From assembly GCA_016748015.1 (NCBI GenBank), contig JAAOMT010000128.1:565538-629537 (forward strand): 64,000 nt of DNA, given 5' to 3'. This DNA comes from Geosiphon pyriformis. Taxonomy: Eukaryota > Glomeromycota > Glomeromycetes > Archaeosporales > Geosiphonaceae. Positions 55,396 through 64,000 of the stretch are shown here, one piece after another (positions within the stretch are counted from its first letter, which is position 1; every line of letters begins with the position of its first letter). Made by a program: the position numbers and the translations under genes. The notes beneath the pieces were generated by a model. It saw nothing but the letters and a program-made list of their open reading frames with translations, was not told the DNA's origin and did no database searches.

Positions 55396-56369
55396 TGTTA
55401 CTAGAGGTTTTTGGGTCTCTTTTCTTAAATGTTGGTAATGTTGATTTGCTGTGAATTCACGTTTTCAGGAAGTAGTTAAACCTCCAGTAACTGAATTTAT
55501 CTTCAAATTATCTCTTATAATTTGAACTGCTGGGCTTATAAATGGAATGGCCAATTCCTTGCCAGTTATTTTATGTAGTTACATTGTAGTAAATGTCAAC
55601 TCTTTTCCAGGAATTGCTCATCTAGAAGCTCACTAAAAAAATGTGTAGTTATTTTGCTGTGAAAGTCAACTTTTCTACAGGAATCTCGTCTGTAGACTAC
55701 CCTAATGATTGTAATAAGAAAAGAAAAATAAAATAAAAGAAATGTAAAGGAAATAGAATTCTGTTAAGGGAAACGTTTTTTATTTAGGCCTGGAGTCACT
55801 AACAGTTTACTGAAATTGGTAGCTAATCAATTTCGAAATGTTAGTTGGGTTTTGGGGATTTTCCAAGTGTAATAATTAAAAAATTTGGTTTTTCAAATTA
55901 TTTGATATTTATTTTTTTCTGTGTGTATAGGAATGGTTCTGAGTAATAAATCTAAAGTAAGATACATTTTTTTGAAGAGAAAAGCTCTTCTTTTATACAA
56001 CTTGTTGTAGTACTAATCTATGAACTTGCACTTTTTCTCTTTGCTCAAATTTTGGCGAACTAAAGATACATTTTGATGAACTACAAGTTATTTTGCTGAA
56101 CTATTGATTAATTTGGGTGAATTATTCATAATTTCGGCAAATTTCTGTAAATTTCGGCGAATTTTAGAATGTTACAAAGTTCAGGGTATTGTGTAATTTG
56201 ATCATCCTACTTTTTGTTATACTAATTGAATTATTTAATTGAATTGTGATATGTGATAATTGATTAAATAATAAATGATAATTTGAAATAATATTAATAT
56301 ACTAATTAATTATAGGAATTATAAGAGTAATTTTCCTGCTAATTAATAGCTAAAATTCTACTGGTAACA
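55396..56369 (-). repeat. 3' LTR of F3-minus
   Basis: 974 bp, TGTTACTAGAGG to CTGGTAACA. Phased TTCGCCGAAA-like motifs at about 56040-56165 and a TATAAAAG box at 55990-55997 on the minus strand. Confidence 0.9.
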
Positions 56370-57015
56370 TAATCTCTTTCTCAAGACTGAGCTCCATCAA
56401 AGTCCAAGCACTATCTGTAATATTGAGATAGTGATCCAAAATAATTGAAGTAATCTGGTCTGAAAATTGTTGAAATTTCAGTTCTGTGAGTTTGCCAATA
56501 TATTGGACTTTCATTGGTTGCAGTATTGGATTTTGTAGAACATTTTCACAAGTATTAAACAAATTATAGAGTCTAAAAGCTGTTCTAAGTTTGTAGTAAG
56601 TGTTTGTTGGTCCAGCTGCTGTTTTGAATTCATTGTGGATTTGTTTTTGTATAGCTTCAGAAGTGAGATTTGTTGCTTTAAGTTCTAGTTTTCATTCATA
56701 AAGTGTCTTTTCAATGTGAAAGTATTTATAGATAGAAGTGTGTTCATTGTTCTGTTCATTGAGAAGTAGTAGAAGTTTTTGTTGCATTGTAGCATTTGAT
56801 GGAATGTCAATAGGGGCAATTAAAAAATTTTCTTTTAGTGCTTGCTTCAAAAGTCTTGGTAACCTATTTTCAGAGTGACTTCTTATTTTTCTTCTATAGG
56901 GGTGATAGTTCTGTAAATGATTTGCTACTGGAGCTGTGGTTTTTTTCTGAATGTAATTAATTTGACTTCTATTAATCATTATGGATAAGTCAGGAAGTGT
57001 TTTTAAGGCTAATAT
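56350..57015 (-). pseudogene. ORF3 of F3-minus
   Basis: Homologue of 33448-34125. The start ATG is changed to ATA, and there is one TGA at about 56690 where F3-plus has CGA. Otherwise open: 95 codons upstream and about 113 downstream of the stop. Ends inside the LTR. Confidence 0.68.
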
Positions 57016-57175
57016 TAACTTTTGGGATATTTGTTAAATATTTCGGAGAATAATCATGATAAAATTGACTAATTATAAAAAGAGAGAATAAGGAAAATTA
57101 TTTTTGGGATATGGGATTTTTATTTGTTTTTGGGTTTGGGTGTTTTTGTAATTTATTTACTATTTTTGTCTTTGT

Positions 57176-57176
<1 letters not shown>

Positions 57177-57215
<39 letters not shown>

Positions 57216-57665
57216 NNNNNNNNNNNNNNNNNNNNNNNNNNNNNNNNNNNNNNNNNNNNNNNNNNNNNNNNNNNNNNNNNNNNNNNNNNNNNNNNNNNNN
57301 NNNNNNNNNNNNNNNNNNNNNNNNNNNNNNNNNNNNNNNNNNNNNNNNNNNNNNNNNNNNNNNNNNNNNNNNNNNNNNNNNNNNNNNNNNNNNNNNNNNN
57401 NNNNNNNNNNNNNNNNNNNNNNNNNNNNNNNNNNNNNNNNNNNNNNNNNNNNNNNNNNNNNNNNNNNNNNNNNNNNNNNNNNNNNNNNNNNNNNNNNNNN
57501 NNNNNNNNNNNNNNNNNNNNNNNNNNNNNNNNNNNNNNNNNNNNNNNNNNNNNNNNNNNNNNNNNNNNNNNNNNNNNNNNNNNNNNNNNNNNNNNNNNNN
57601 NNNNNNNNNNNNNNNNNNNNNNNNNNNNNNNNNNNNNNNNNNNNNNNNNNNNNNNNNNNNNNNNN
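57177..57665. other. Poly-T run of 39 bases followed by a 450-N assembly gap
   Basis: T at 57177-57215, then N at 57216-57665. The gap removes the integrase core and C-terminus. F3-plus has no such homopolymer in the matching place, so the T run may be an artefact of the contig end. A long open frame through the N is meaningless. Confidence 0.85.
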
Positions 57666-58241
57666 TGCTCTTTGGATGGCTCTAGCTTCAGGCCATTTGG
57701 TAAGATAATTCACTGCAACTGCAATATAACAATTTCTTTGGGTTGTGATAGGTAATGGTCCAACTAAATCAATTCCAACTCTGTCAAAAGGTTGTCCAAC
57801 TTTGATTGAATTTAAAGGTTCTGTAGAGCAAATTCCTTCTCTTCTTTGACAACTATCACAAAATTCTACATATTGTTGAATGTTTTTTTGCATGTAAGGC
57901 CAAAAATAATGTTCAAGAGTTCTTTGAATTGTTCCATCTCTTCCCAAGTGTGCTGAAGACGGATCTGTGTGCATGTTGTATAAAATTGTTTCTTTTTTAT
58001 TCTCTTGTATTAATCTGAATGGTTGGTTTGGATTTCTGTGATTTTTATAATAGATTTTGTTCTGGTATATGAAATATTGTTTTGATTGGTGTTGTAAACG
58101 ATGTTTTTCACTTGGAGACCAGTTTTCTGGCATGGTAAGAGTTTTCAAATAATTTTTAAGATTGCTGTAATTTCTGGGATCTATTCTTGTTTGGTTATTT
58201 TGTTGATAAGTTGGTAAGTTGTGGTAAAATTGTTGTTGGTA
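57666..58241 (-). pseudogene. Integrase N-terminal part of F3-minus (rest in gap)
   Basis: After the RNase H stop (TAA, 58242-58244) the same frame continues open into integrase. HHCC: YNMHTDPSSAHLG and CDSCQRREGI. Core begins DRVGIDLVGPL and YLTKWPEA. Sequence is lost after AIQRA at the gap. Confidence 0.82.
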
Positions 58242-60060
58242 TTAATTTTGTCTCATTTTTGAAAGGCTATCAACATTGGTATGTAGTTTTCCTGGTTTGT
58301 GGTGTACAACATATCTGTAGTCTGCTAGTAAGTCATTCCATCAAGACTGTTTGGCACTTTGTTCAGTTTTTTTTTATTGAGCCATTTGAGGCCAATGTTG
58401 TCTGTTATTATGTCAAATTCTTTTCCATTCTTCAGATATTGTTGAAAATATTTAAGAACCCAAATAACTGCTGCAGCTTCTAATTCGTATTTTAGTTCTG
58501 TTGGTTTGAGTGTTCTACTAGCATAAGTGATGACTTGTTCTTGCCCATTTTCATTTACTTGTGATAAGATGGCACCAAATGCTATGTGTGAAGCATCAGT
58601 GGCTAGTTGAAATTGTTTGTTGAAGTCTGGATAAGCAAGAACTGGGGCTGTTTTCAGCTTTGTTTTAAGAGTTTCAAATGCTTTTTGTTGTTCTTCAGTC
58701 CATTTGTATGGCACATTTTTATTGGTGAAATAATTGAGTGGTTTGGCAATTTTTGAAAATCCTTTAATAAATTTTCGGTAATAAGAGGCTAATCCTACAA
58801 ATCCTCATAGCTCTGTGGTATTTTTTGGGATTTGGAAGTTTTTAACAGCACTAATTGTTCCAGGGTTTGGTTTGACTTCATCTTTGCTAACAATATGTCC
58901 AAAAAAGATTAAGCTTGTTTTTCTAAAGTGACATTTCTCAATATTCAACTTCAATTCTGCTTTCTGTAATCATTGAAAAACTTCTTGCAGATGAATAAGA
59001 TGGGCTTCAAAGCTTGGTGAATACACATCAGTATTATCAAGGTAAACAACTACTGATTGCCATAAGAGTCTTTTATATACAACATCCATGAGTTGTTGGA
59101 ATGTTGCTGGTACATTACAGAGTCCAAAAGACATAACATTGAACTCATAGTTTCCTTTTTGGGTGGTGAATGCTGTTTTGGGTCGGTTTTTTGGGTCTAT
59201 TTCGACTTGTCAGTATCCACTTTCCAAGTCTAGAGTTGAGAAGAACTTGGTCTTTCCTAGAGCATCTAGCATGTCATCAATTCTTGGAAGAGGGTAGGCA
59301 TCTCTAATTGTAACACTATTCAGTTGTCTATAATCAACACAGAATCTGATTTTTCCGTTTTTCTTTTTAACTAAAACTACTGGTGAGGCCCAAGGACTTC
59401 TTGATGGTTGAATCAATCCATTATTGAGCATTCTTTGGACCTCTTCTCTGATAAATTGGTGGCTGGCAGGTGGCACTTAATAAGCTTGTTGACGTTTTAG
59501 TGGGGCATCTTCTGTATGGATTTGATGTTGAACAATGTCTGTCTTTCCCAAGTCATTGTTGTCTTTTGCAAATATATCTGCAAATTCAGCTATCAATTGT
59601 TTCAATTGTTTTTGTTGTTGAGGTTTTAAGGGACCCATGTTGATTCAAGAGAGTTTTTCTTCCACAAAGTGGTAGTTTTCAGTAGTGGGAATGATATTTG
59701 GATTTGGGAGTAGAGTGTGTCTTACAATTTTGATAAAATTAGAAACAATTTGAGGGTTTTCATCTTGAAAAATATTGCTGTGTATGATTCCAATCTCTAG
59801 TTTGTTTAATAAAACAATAGGGTAATTATTGAGATTGTAGAATGTAACTCAAAATTTTCTCATTCTTTTGGGAATATAAACGTTTGGAATTGAGATTTCA
59901 TGCTTCAAACAGATTTGTTTATTGGATTCAAAGATTTGTTGTGTGGTGGTGGGTTTTGAGCAAGTATAAATTTCGTGATGTTCTTCAAAAGGGGAAATGG
60001 TAATTGGCTAAGGAAGTTGAAGAATCTGGTGAGATTCATTTTGTGTATTAAGAGCTATGT
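58242..60060 (-). pseudogene. RT and RNase H of F3-minus
   Basis: RT open 59210-59476 ([20 protein letters not shown]). Stops: TGA at GYWQVE, TGA in VFQ-stop-LQKAEL (also a stop in F3-plus), TGA at TELRGF, TAA at AYRVPP. Palm motif YLDNTDVYS. RNase H 58325-58714 (ATDASHIAFGAILSQ). A 1-nt indel near 58355, then the connection ends MRQN-TAA at 58242-58244. Confidence 0.86.
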
Positions 60061-61557
60061 TTACTGGAACTGTAAATCGTCCAGTTGAACCAAAACCTTG
60101 AGTTCCTCTTTCACTTTTTTCCAATTGTTCTCTGTTGTTACTGATTGTAATCCCGAAATATTGATTAAGGATAAGTAAATTGCTTGAGCAATTTTTTCAG
60201 CATGTTCAATTTTGAATGGTTTGTCTGTCTCATTCTGTAACATAATGGTAATATCTCTAGTGTATCCTGCATCTATAACTCCTCCTCTAATATTGATTTC
60301 TTTGCTTGCCAATGATGATCTGGAGGCAATTTGAACCATTGCTCTTGGTGGAATTTCAAGAGCAATTTTGAGATTGATTTTTGTTAAGAACTTTGATTGG
60401 AGAACCAAAGTATCTTTTCCTAAGTATCTTAGATCATATCCAGCATCAATTTCGTGTGCTTTTTTTGGTTTGATTCCTTGGCCATGGTTGTCAAAATATT
60501 TAAGTTGTAGAGGTGGTTGCTTTTCAAGAAGATAGATAGGGGTGGTTGGTAGTTTTTCTACTAGTTCAGATACTCCAAATTCGATTTCATTTTCATCATT
60601 CTCATCTGGCAGAGAAATGCTAAGAGCATAACATTCTAAACACCATTGGTCATCACAAGGCATAACACATTCTTCACACAATTGAATGTTTATTTGTTTT
60701 AATCGTTGAATTTGAGCTTCTTTGGTCAGATATGTGTGGCTTGCAATTTGGTAGTAGGTTTCTACTTCATCTTTATAATCAAATCCAGCTAATTCCATGG
60801 TATACTCAATATATTCAGGTTTTTTCATTTGGTAGACGTCTTTTTGGGTGGCTTCATTGATCAATGTTATTGCTAGGTCAAAAATTATTTCAGCATCATG
60901 AGAGTAGTGGTAAAGTTTATTGAGAGCACTGTTGTATGCTGCATCAAATGGTGTTCCTCTTCTGACTTTTTCCGAAATTAATAGAGCATATTGACAGGTT
61001 TGATTACATACTTCTCCTCTTATTGCTACATCAATCCAATTGCATTCTTCTGATAGCATTTCTCCACATGTAAGACAAGAAGTTTTGTCCCATTTTCCAC
61101 TTCTCTTTGGAGATCCAAATCGTTCTTTATAACATGTTTTACAGAAGTAACAAGTGCAAGTTTCATATTCTTCTTCTGGGGAAATATAGGCTCCCAAAGA
61201 TGAAAGCTTCTTTTTGCAATCTTTGCATTTTAGTGAAATGTATGGTGGTTCTTTTTGTGGTTCTGGTGTGGAATATCTAACTTTCTTCCATTCCCTTGAT
61301 TCTTCAAAAATCTCTTGTTCTGTTTCCTCAGCCCAATTGGATGGTGATCTAAAAGCCATGTAGGTTTCAGTGAGTGGCATTTCCTTCTTTTCTTCAAATT
61401 CAAATACTGGAGCTTTTTTTGATTGTTTGTTAAAGGTACCACAGATTGTAGATATGATGGTATATCGTCCTTGGTATGAGAGTTTAAGTTCTTGAGTTTC
61501 CCAGTTCAGGTTTGTATTGGCCTTGAGAAGCCAATTATTTCTGACTAGAGCTTGATA
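60061..61557 (-). CDS. Zinc-binding region and dUTPase of F3-minus
   Basis: Internal Pol segment, 439 codons open from the Met at 61380 (frame open from 61557). Cys clusters: residues 52/55 and 75/77/80/83, 102/105/113, 125/129, 235/238/242/247/250. dUTPase about residues 293-414: motif 1 AHEIDAGYDLRY, motif 2 ASRSSLASK, motif 3 GGVIDAGYTRDI, motif 4 EKIAQAIY. A frameshift near 60135 puts motif 5 (RGTQGFGSTG, close to the family form) in the next frame. The domain acts on dUTP in the nucleotide pool or the virus-like particle. Confidence 0.86.
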   Translation of the reverse strand, partial: YQALVRNNWLLKANTNLNWETQELKLSYQGRYTIISTICGTFNKQSKKAPVFEFEEKKEMPLTETYMAFRSPSNWAEETEQEIFEESREWKKVRYSTPEPQKEPPYISLKCKDCKKKLSSLGAYISPEEEYETCTCYFCKTCYKERFGSPKRSGKWDKTSCLTCGEMLSEECNWIDVAIRGEVCNQTCQYALLISEKVRRGTPFDAAYNSALNKLYHYSHDAEIIFDLAITLINEATQKDVYQMKKPEYIEYTMELAGFDYKDEVETYYQIASHTYLTKEAQIQRLKQINIQLCEECVMPCDDQWCLECYALSISLPDENDENEIEFGVSELVEKLPTTPIYLLEKQPPLQLKYFDNHGQGIKPKKAHEIDAGYDLRYLGKDTLVLQSKFLTKINLKIALEIPPRAMVQIASRSSLASKEINIRGGVIDAGYTRDITIMLQNETDKPFKIEHAEKIAQAIYLSLINISGLQSVTTENNWKKVKEELKVLVQLDDLQFQ

Positions 61558-62238
61558 TTAGAATGCATTCATAATAAGAACTTTAACTAGAATGGTGATT
61601 CCATCAATTGTAAAGGGGAAATTATCAATTTCTCTTACTGGAGTCTTCTTCATACTATCAGCTGTGACAATAACTGTTTGAGCTGGTCTGTCTACATTTT
61701 GTTTGAGTTGTTGCATCAGCTGGTAAGTGATGATACTTCCAGCCAATCCACTATCTAAGATTAAGCAAATGGGTTTTCCTTTTACTGTAGCTTCTGTGTA
61801 CATAGCAGTAATTGCTTTCTGTTCATTGACTGCTGCATTACTAAGCAAAAATGGTGATTCATTTGCTTCAAATTCAAATGAAAATATATCTGACAGATTG
61901 GCATTTTGGGCAATTTGAGCTGATGGAATGATGTGGTTGGAAGGGTTTGATCTTGGTGTTACAACTTCACCTTCAGAAAGTGCAGTTTGTTGAAAATCCG
62001 ATTCCTTTAGTATTGTAAGATAACTGAGTTGAGTGTGATAGTGATTGGGTCTATGCTGACCAGAATTTCGGGGAACCAACTGGTTATTTGGATTGATTCT
62101 GTTGTTTTTACTCTGCAATTGATTTTGGGATGTGAATTGATTATGTTGAACCAATCTTTTTGCTGGTACTTGATATTGTTGAGTGGGTGGTGTCTGATAT
62201 GGCTGAATTGGTAAAGGTTGCTGATATTGTTGCTGCAT
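61558..62238 (-). pseudogene. Aspartic protease of F3-minus
   Basis: 226 open codons. A Gln/Pro/Asn-rich linker, then IAQNANLSDIFSFEFE, then the catalytic LILDSGLAGS (intact) and IVTADSMKKTPVREIDNFP. A TAA at 61558-61560 replaces the Gln of PQYQALV (F3-plus CAG). Confidence 0.84.
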
Positions 62239-63855
62239 TGGTTGTGGAGCTGATGAATAGTAACTGTTTTGATTTTGTGGTCTTGGTGAATAATAGGTTG
62301 GTAGTGGAGATTGGTAATAGGATTGTTGTGGTGAAGAGTAACGTTGATTACTCCTGTTTTGTTGGTCTCTTTGTAATTTCCTACAATCTCATTTCCAGTG
62401 TCCTGGAATTTCACAATAATAACAATTTTGAGGTTGGTTTTTGGATGGTGATCCAAAATTGTTTTGGTTGTGTCATTGTGGGGGTTGATACCTTTGTGAT
62501 TGTTGTTGCTGTTGTTGTTGGTTTGTGAAGTAGCTTTCAACTTTTTTTGTGAGTTGGTCTATCTTTTCTTCAGCTGTTGAGCTGGTTTCTCCAATTGCAA
62601 GGTTTACAAGCTTGATGTGATTTGCTTCTTCCATTGCCATTTCATAGCTCTTTACATGTTTAATAGCAGTTGCTAAGTCTGCTGGAGCATGTGGACAGAC
62701 TTTTTTAATCAGTTTGTCTTTTAACTCTGCTATAAACTGATCCAGAATTTGAGCATCAAAATAGTAGTCATTGGTTTCCAATTGTTGGATTCGTCTGAGA
62801 AGTTTGTTAAATCTTCCAAGATAGGTTATAACAGTTTCAGATGTTTCTTGTTTAATATTGTGAAAGTGGTTTCTGAGAGTGATAGAGGTATTGTTGTCAG
62901 TAAATTGTTATAGAAAAGCATCTTTGAATGTTTGCCAGTTTTCAAATAGTTCTTCTAAATTTTCAAACCATTTTCCTGCTGTTCTTTGGAAAAAGTAGGG
63001 AATTGCTTTGAGCATTCTTGCTGCAATCCAACCATTTGCATTTCCTGCTTTTTGAACTTTGTCAAGTCATTCTTGAGGACTGGTATCATTGTCTTCACCA
63101 GTGAATTCTGGGATTTTTGCAATGTAAGCAGTTGCCATTTCTTCTTTGTTTTCTGTAATTTCTTTTGGTTCTGATTCAGTTTCTTCACTTTCCAAGCTTT
63201 CTAAATGATTACTTTCGTTTTCCTGTAAGTAATCAATGATATTGGCACTTGTTGATATTGGTTCCTGCTGTTGGGTAGGGTTTCTAAGTAACTGAAAATC
63301 TTCTGGTCTGGAGAAGCGGTTGAGTGGTGAATTTGGTGTTTGTGGTTGAACAAGTAAAATTGGAAATAGTGTAATAGAAAGTGGTAATTTGACACTGGTT
63401 TCTTGTTTAGATGTTCGCAAGTGTTTGGCAGTTGTCTTTTGTAGTGTTAGAGTGTTTGGAGTGGTTCTTGAGTATTGCTTCAATCTTTGTTTGCCTTTGT
63501 TGCTTGTTTCTGTCTCTGATTCAAAGTCAAAAAAGTATTTAGACTGTACTGAGTATTTTTTTTCACAATACACAATAATGTTAAAATTAAATTCTTGGAG
63601 GTAGGTAGCAAGTGTTTCACTGTTTAGGTTTTCTGTTTTCAATTGTGAATAGTGCACTAAATTATTGTAGAGATTGCTTCTAACTTCTAAAATGTTGTAG
63701 TTTCCAAAAAGATAATTGTTGATGTGGTTTTTAATGTATTGGTATACTGATTTCTTGACAACTTCAATTTCGTCTGAAATGTTGAATCTTTGCTTGCAGT
63801 GGGTGTAAATTAACTGGTAATACTCTAGAGTTGCTGTGTCTGGTGTGGTTACCAC
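62239..63855 (-). pseudogene. Gag of F3-minus
   Basis: ATG at 63855 (MVTTPDTATLEYYQ). 262 codons are open to a TGA at the Trp of PQEWLD (63064-63066). Then the capsid region with one TAA at about 62908, and 62473-62781 open to a TGA. CCHC knuckle CYYCEIPGHWK-stop-DC at about 62383-62424, where a TGA replaces the Arg (AGA in F3-plus). Confidence 0.84.
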
Positions 63856-63879
63856 TTTGAATTTGTTGTTGCTGTGTTA

Positions 63880-63898
63880 TTTCCATGGGAGAGCACCA
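63880..63898 (-). other. Primer-binding site of F3-minus
   Basis: TGGTGCTCTCCCATGGAAA in the element's sense, 2 nt from the LTR at 63901. Confidence 0.65.
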
Positions 63899-63900
63899 AA

Positions 63901-64000
63901 TGTTACCAGAGGTTTTTGGGTCTCTTTTCTTAAATGTTGGTAATGTTGATTTGCTGTGAATTCACGTTCTCAGGAAGTAGTTGAACCTCCAGTAACTGAA
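63901..64000 (-). repeat. 5' LTR of F3-minus (first 100 bp)
   Basis: TGTTACCAGAGG onwards, nearly identical to 55396-55495. Confidence 0.9.

Larger units (their letters stand above)
55396..64000 (-). mobile_element. Ty3/gypsy element F3-minus with dUTPase (runs off the right edge)
   Basis: 3' LTR 55396-56369, ORF3, integrase (with a 450-N gap), RNase H, RT, dUTPase, zinc region, protease, gag, PBS (63880-63898) and the first 100 bp of the 5' LTR (63901-64000). Gag to dUTPase is in one frame (codon starts 0 mod 3). It is better preserved than F3-plus: protease DSG and four dUTPase motifs are intact in frame, but the palm motif reads YLDN. Confidence 0.93.

Noticed and set aside
57111-57755. 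Long open frames crossing the N run
   Set aside because: N was read as X; the poly-T and N gap create a false ORF on both strands.
62160-62528. Plus-strand ORF opposite F3-minus gag
   Set aside because: Antisense shadow of a Gln/Asn-rich coding strand; hydrophobic Val/Leu-rich composition is typical of such shadows.

Overview
The window holds only transposable elements. I found no host gene, tRNA, rRNA or CRISPR array. It is AT-rich and CpG-poor, with two runs of N (20 and 450 bases). Ty3/gypsy LTR elements and an RRM/CCHC-type LINE ORF1 are nested in one another. This suits a TE-bloated eukaryotic draft genome. The LINE ORF1 style and extreme AT bias make an early-diverging fungus, perhaps an arbuscular mycorrhizal (Glomeromycotina) species, my best guess. 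That is inference, not proof.

Layout, left to right. (1) F1-A, minus, 1-7235, runs off the left edge. (2) F1-B, plus, 7236-20769, lies head-to-head with A and is split by F2 (minus, 9409-15447, TSD ATGC). (3) A LINE on plus (20770-35489) is split twice: by an ORF1-only LINE copy on minus (21417-23818, 14-bp TSD, 12-nt poly-A) and by gypsy element F3-plus (24798-35074, TSD CTGC). (4) F1-C, plus, 35490-42580, carries a solo F1 LTR in its integrase (41340-42005, TSD CTAC). (5) An F1 LTR fragment, minus, 42581-42985. (6) F1-E, minus, 42986-50220, is the best-preserved F1 copy but contains a sequencing adapter. (7) F1-D, plus, 50221-52762, is the 3' part of an element whose LTR was hit by F2' (52763-55395). 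(8) F2' was in turn hit by F3-minus (55396 to beyond 64000).

The three LTR families share a layout: Gag with a CCHC knuckle, aspartic protease, a zinc-binding insert, then RT, RNase H and integrase, followed by an extra 3' ORF (ORF3, about 220-250 aa) whose stop codon lies inside the 3' LTR. F1 joins gag to pol through a TTTAAAC slippery heptamer one codon before the gag stop, with pol in the -1 frame in three copies. F3 runs gag into pol in one frame and has a dUTPase domain between protease and RT. F2 is a non-autonomous relative of F3 whose internal deletion joins the start of the dUTPase to the end of ORF3.

All copies are decayed. Many in-frame stops are TGA where a sister copy has CGA or CAA (CpG deamination) or TGG. 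Three assembly problems were seen: a 19-bp Nextera mosaic end in F1-E, a 386-bp exact duplication around the 20-N gap, and a poly-T run against the 450-N gap. Element and family names (F1, F2, F3, ORF3) are local labels used only here.
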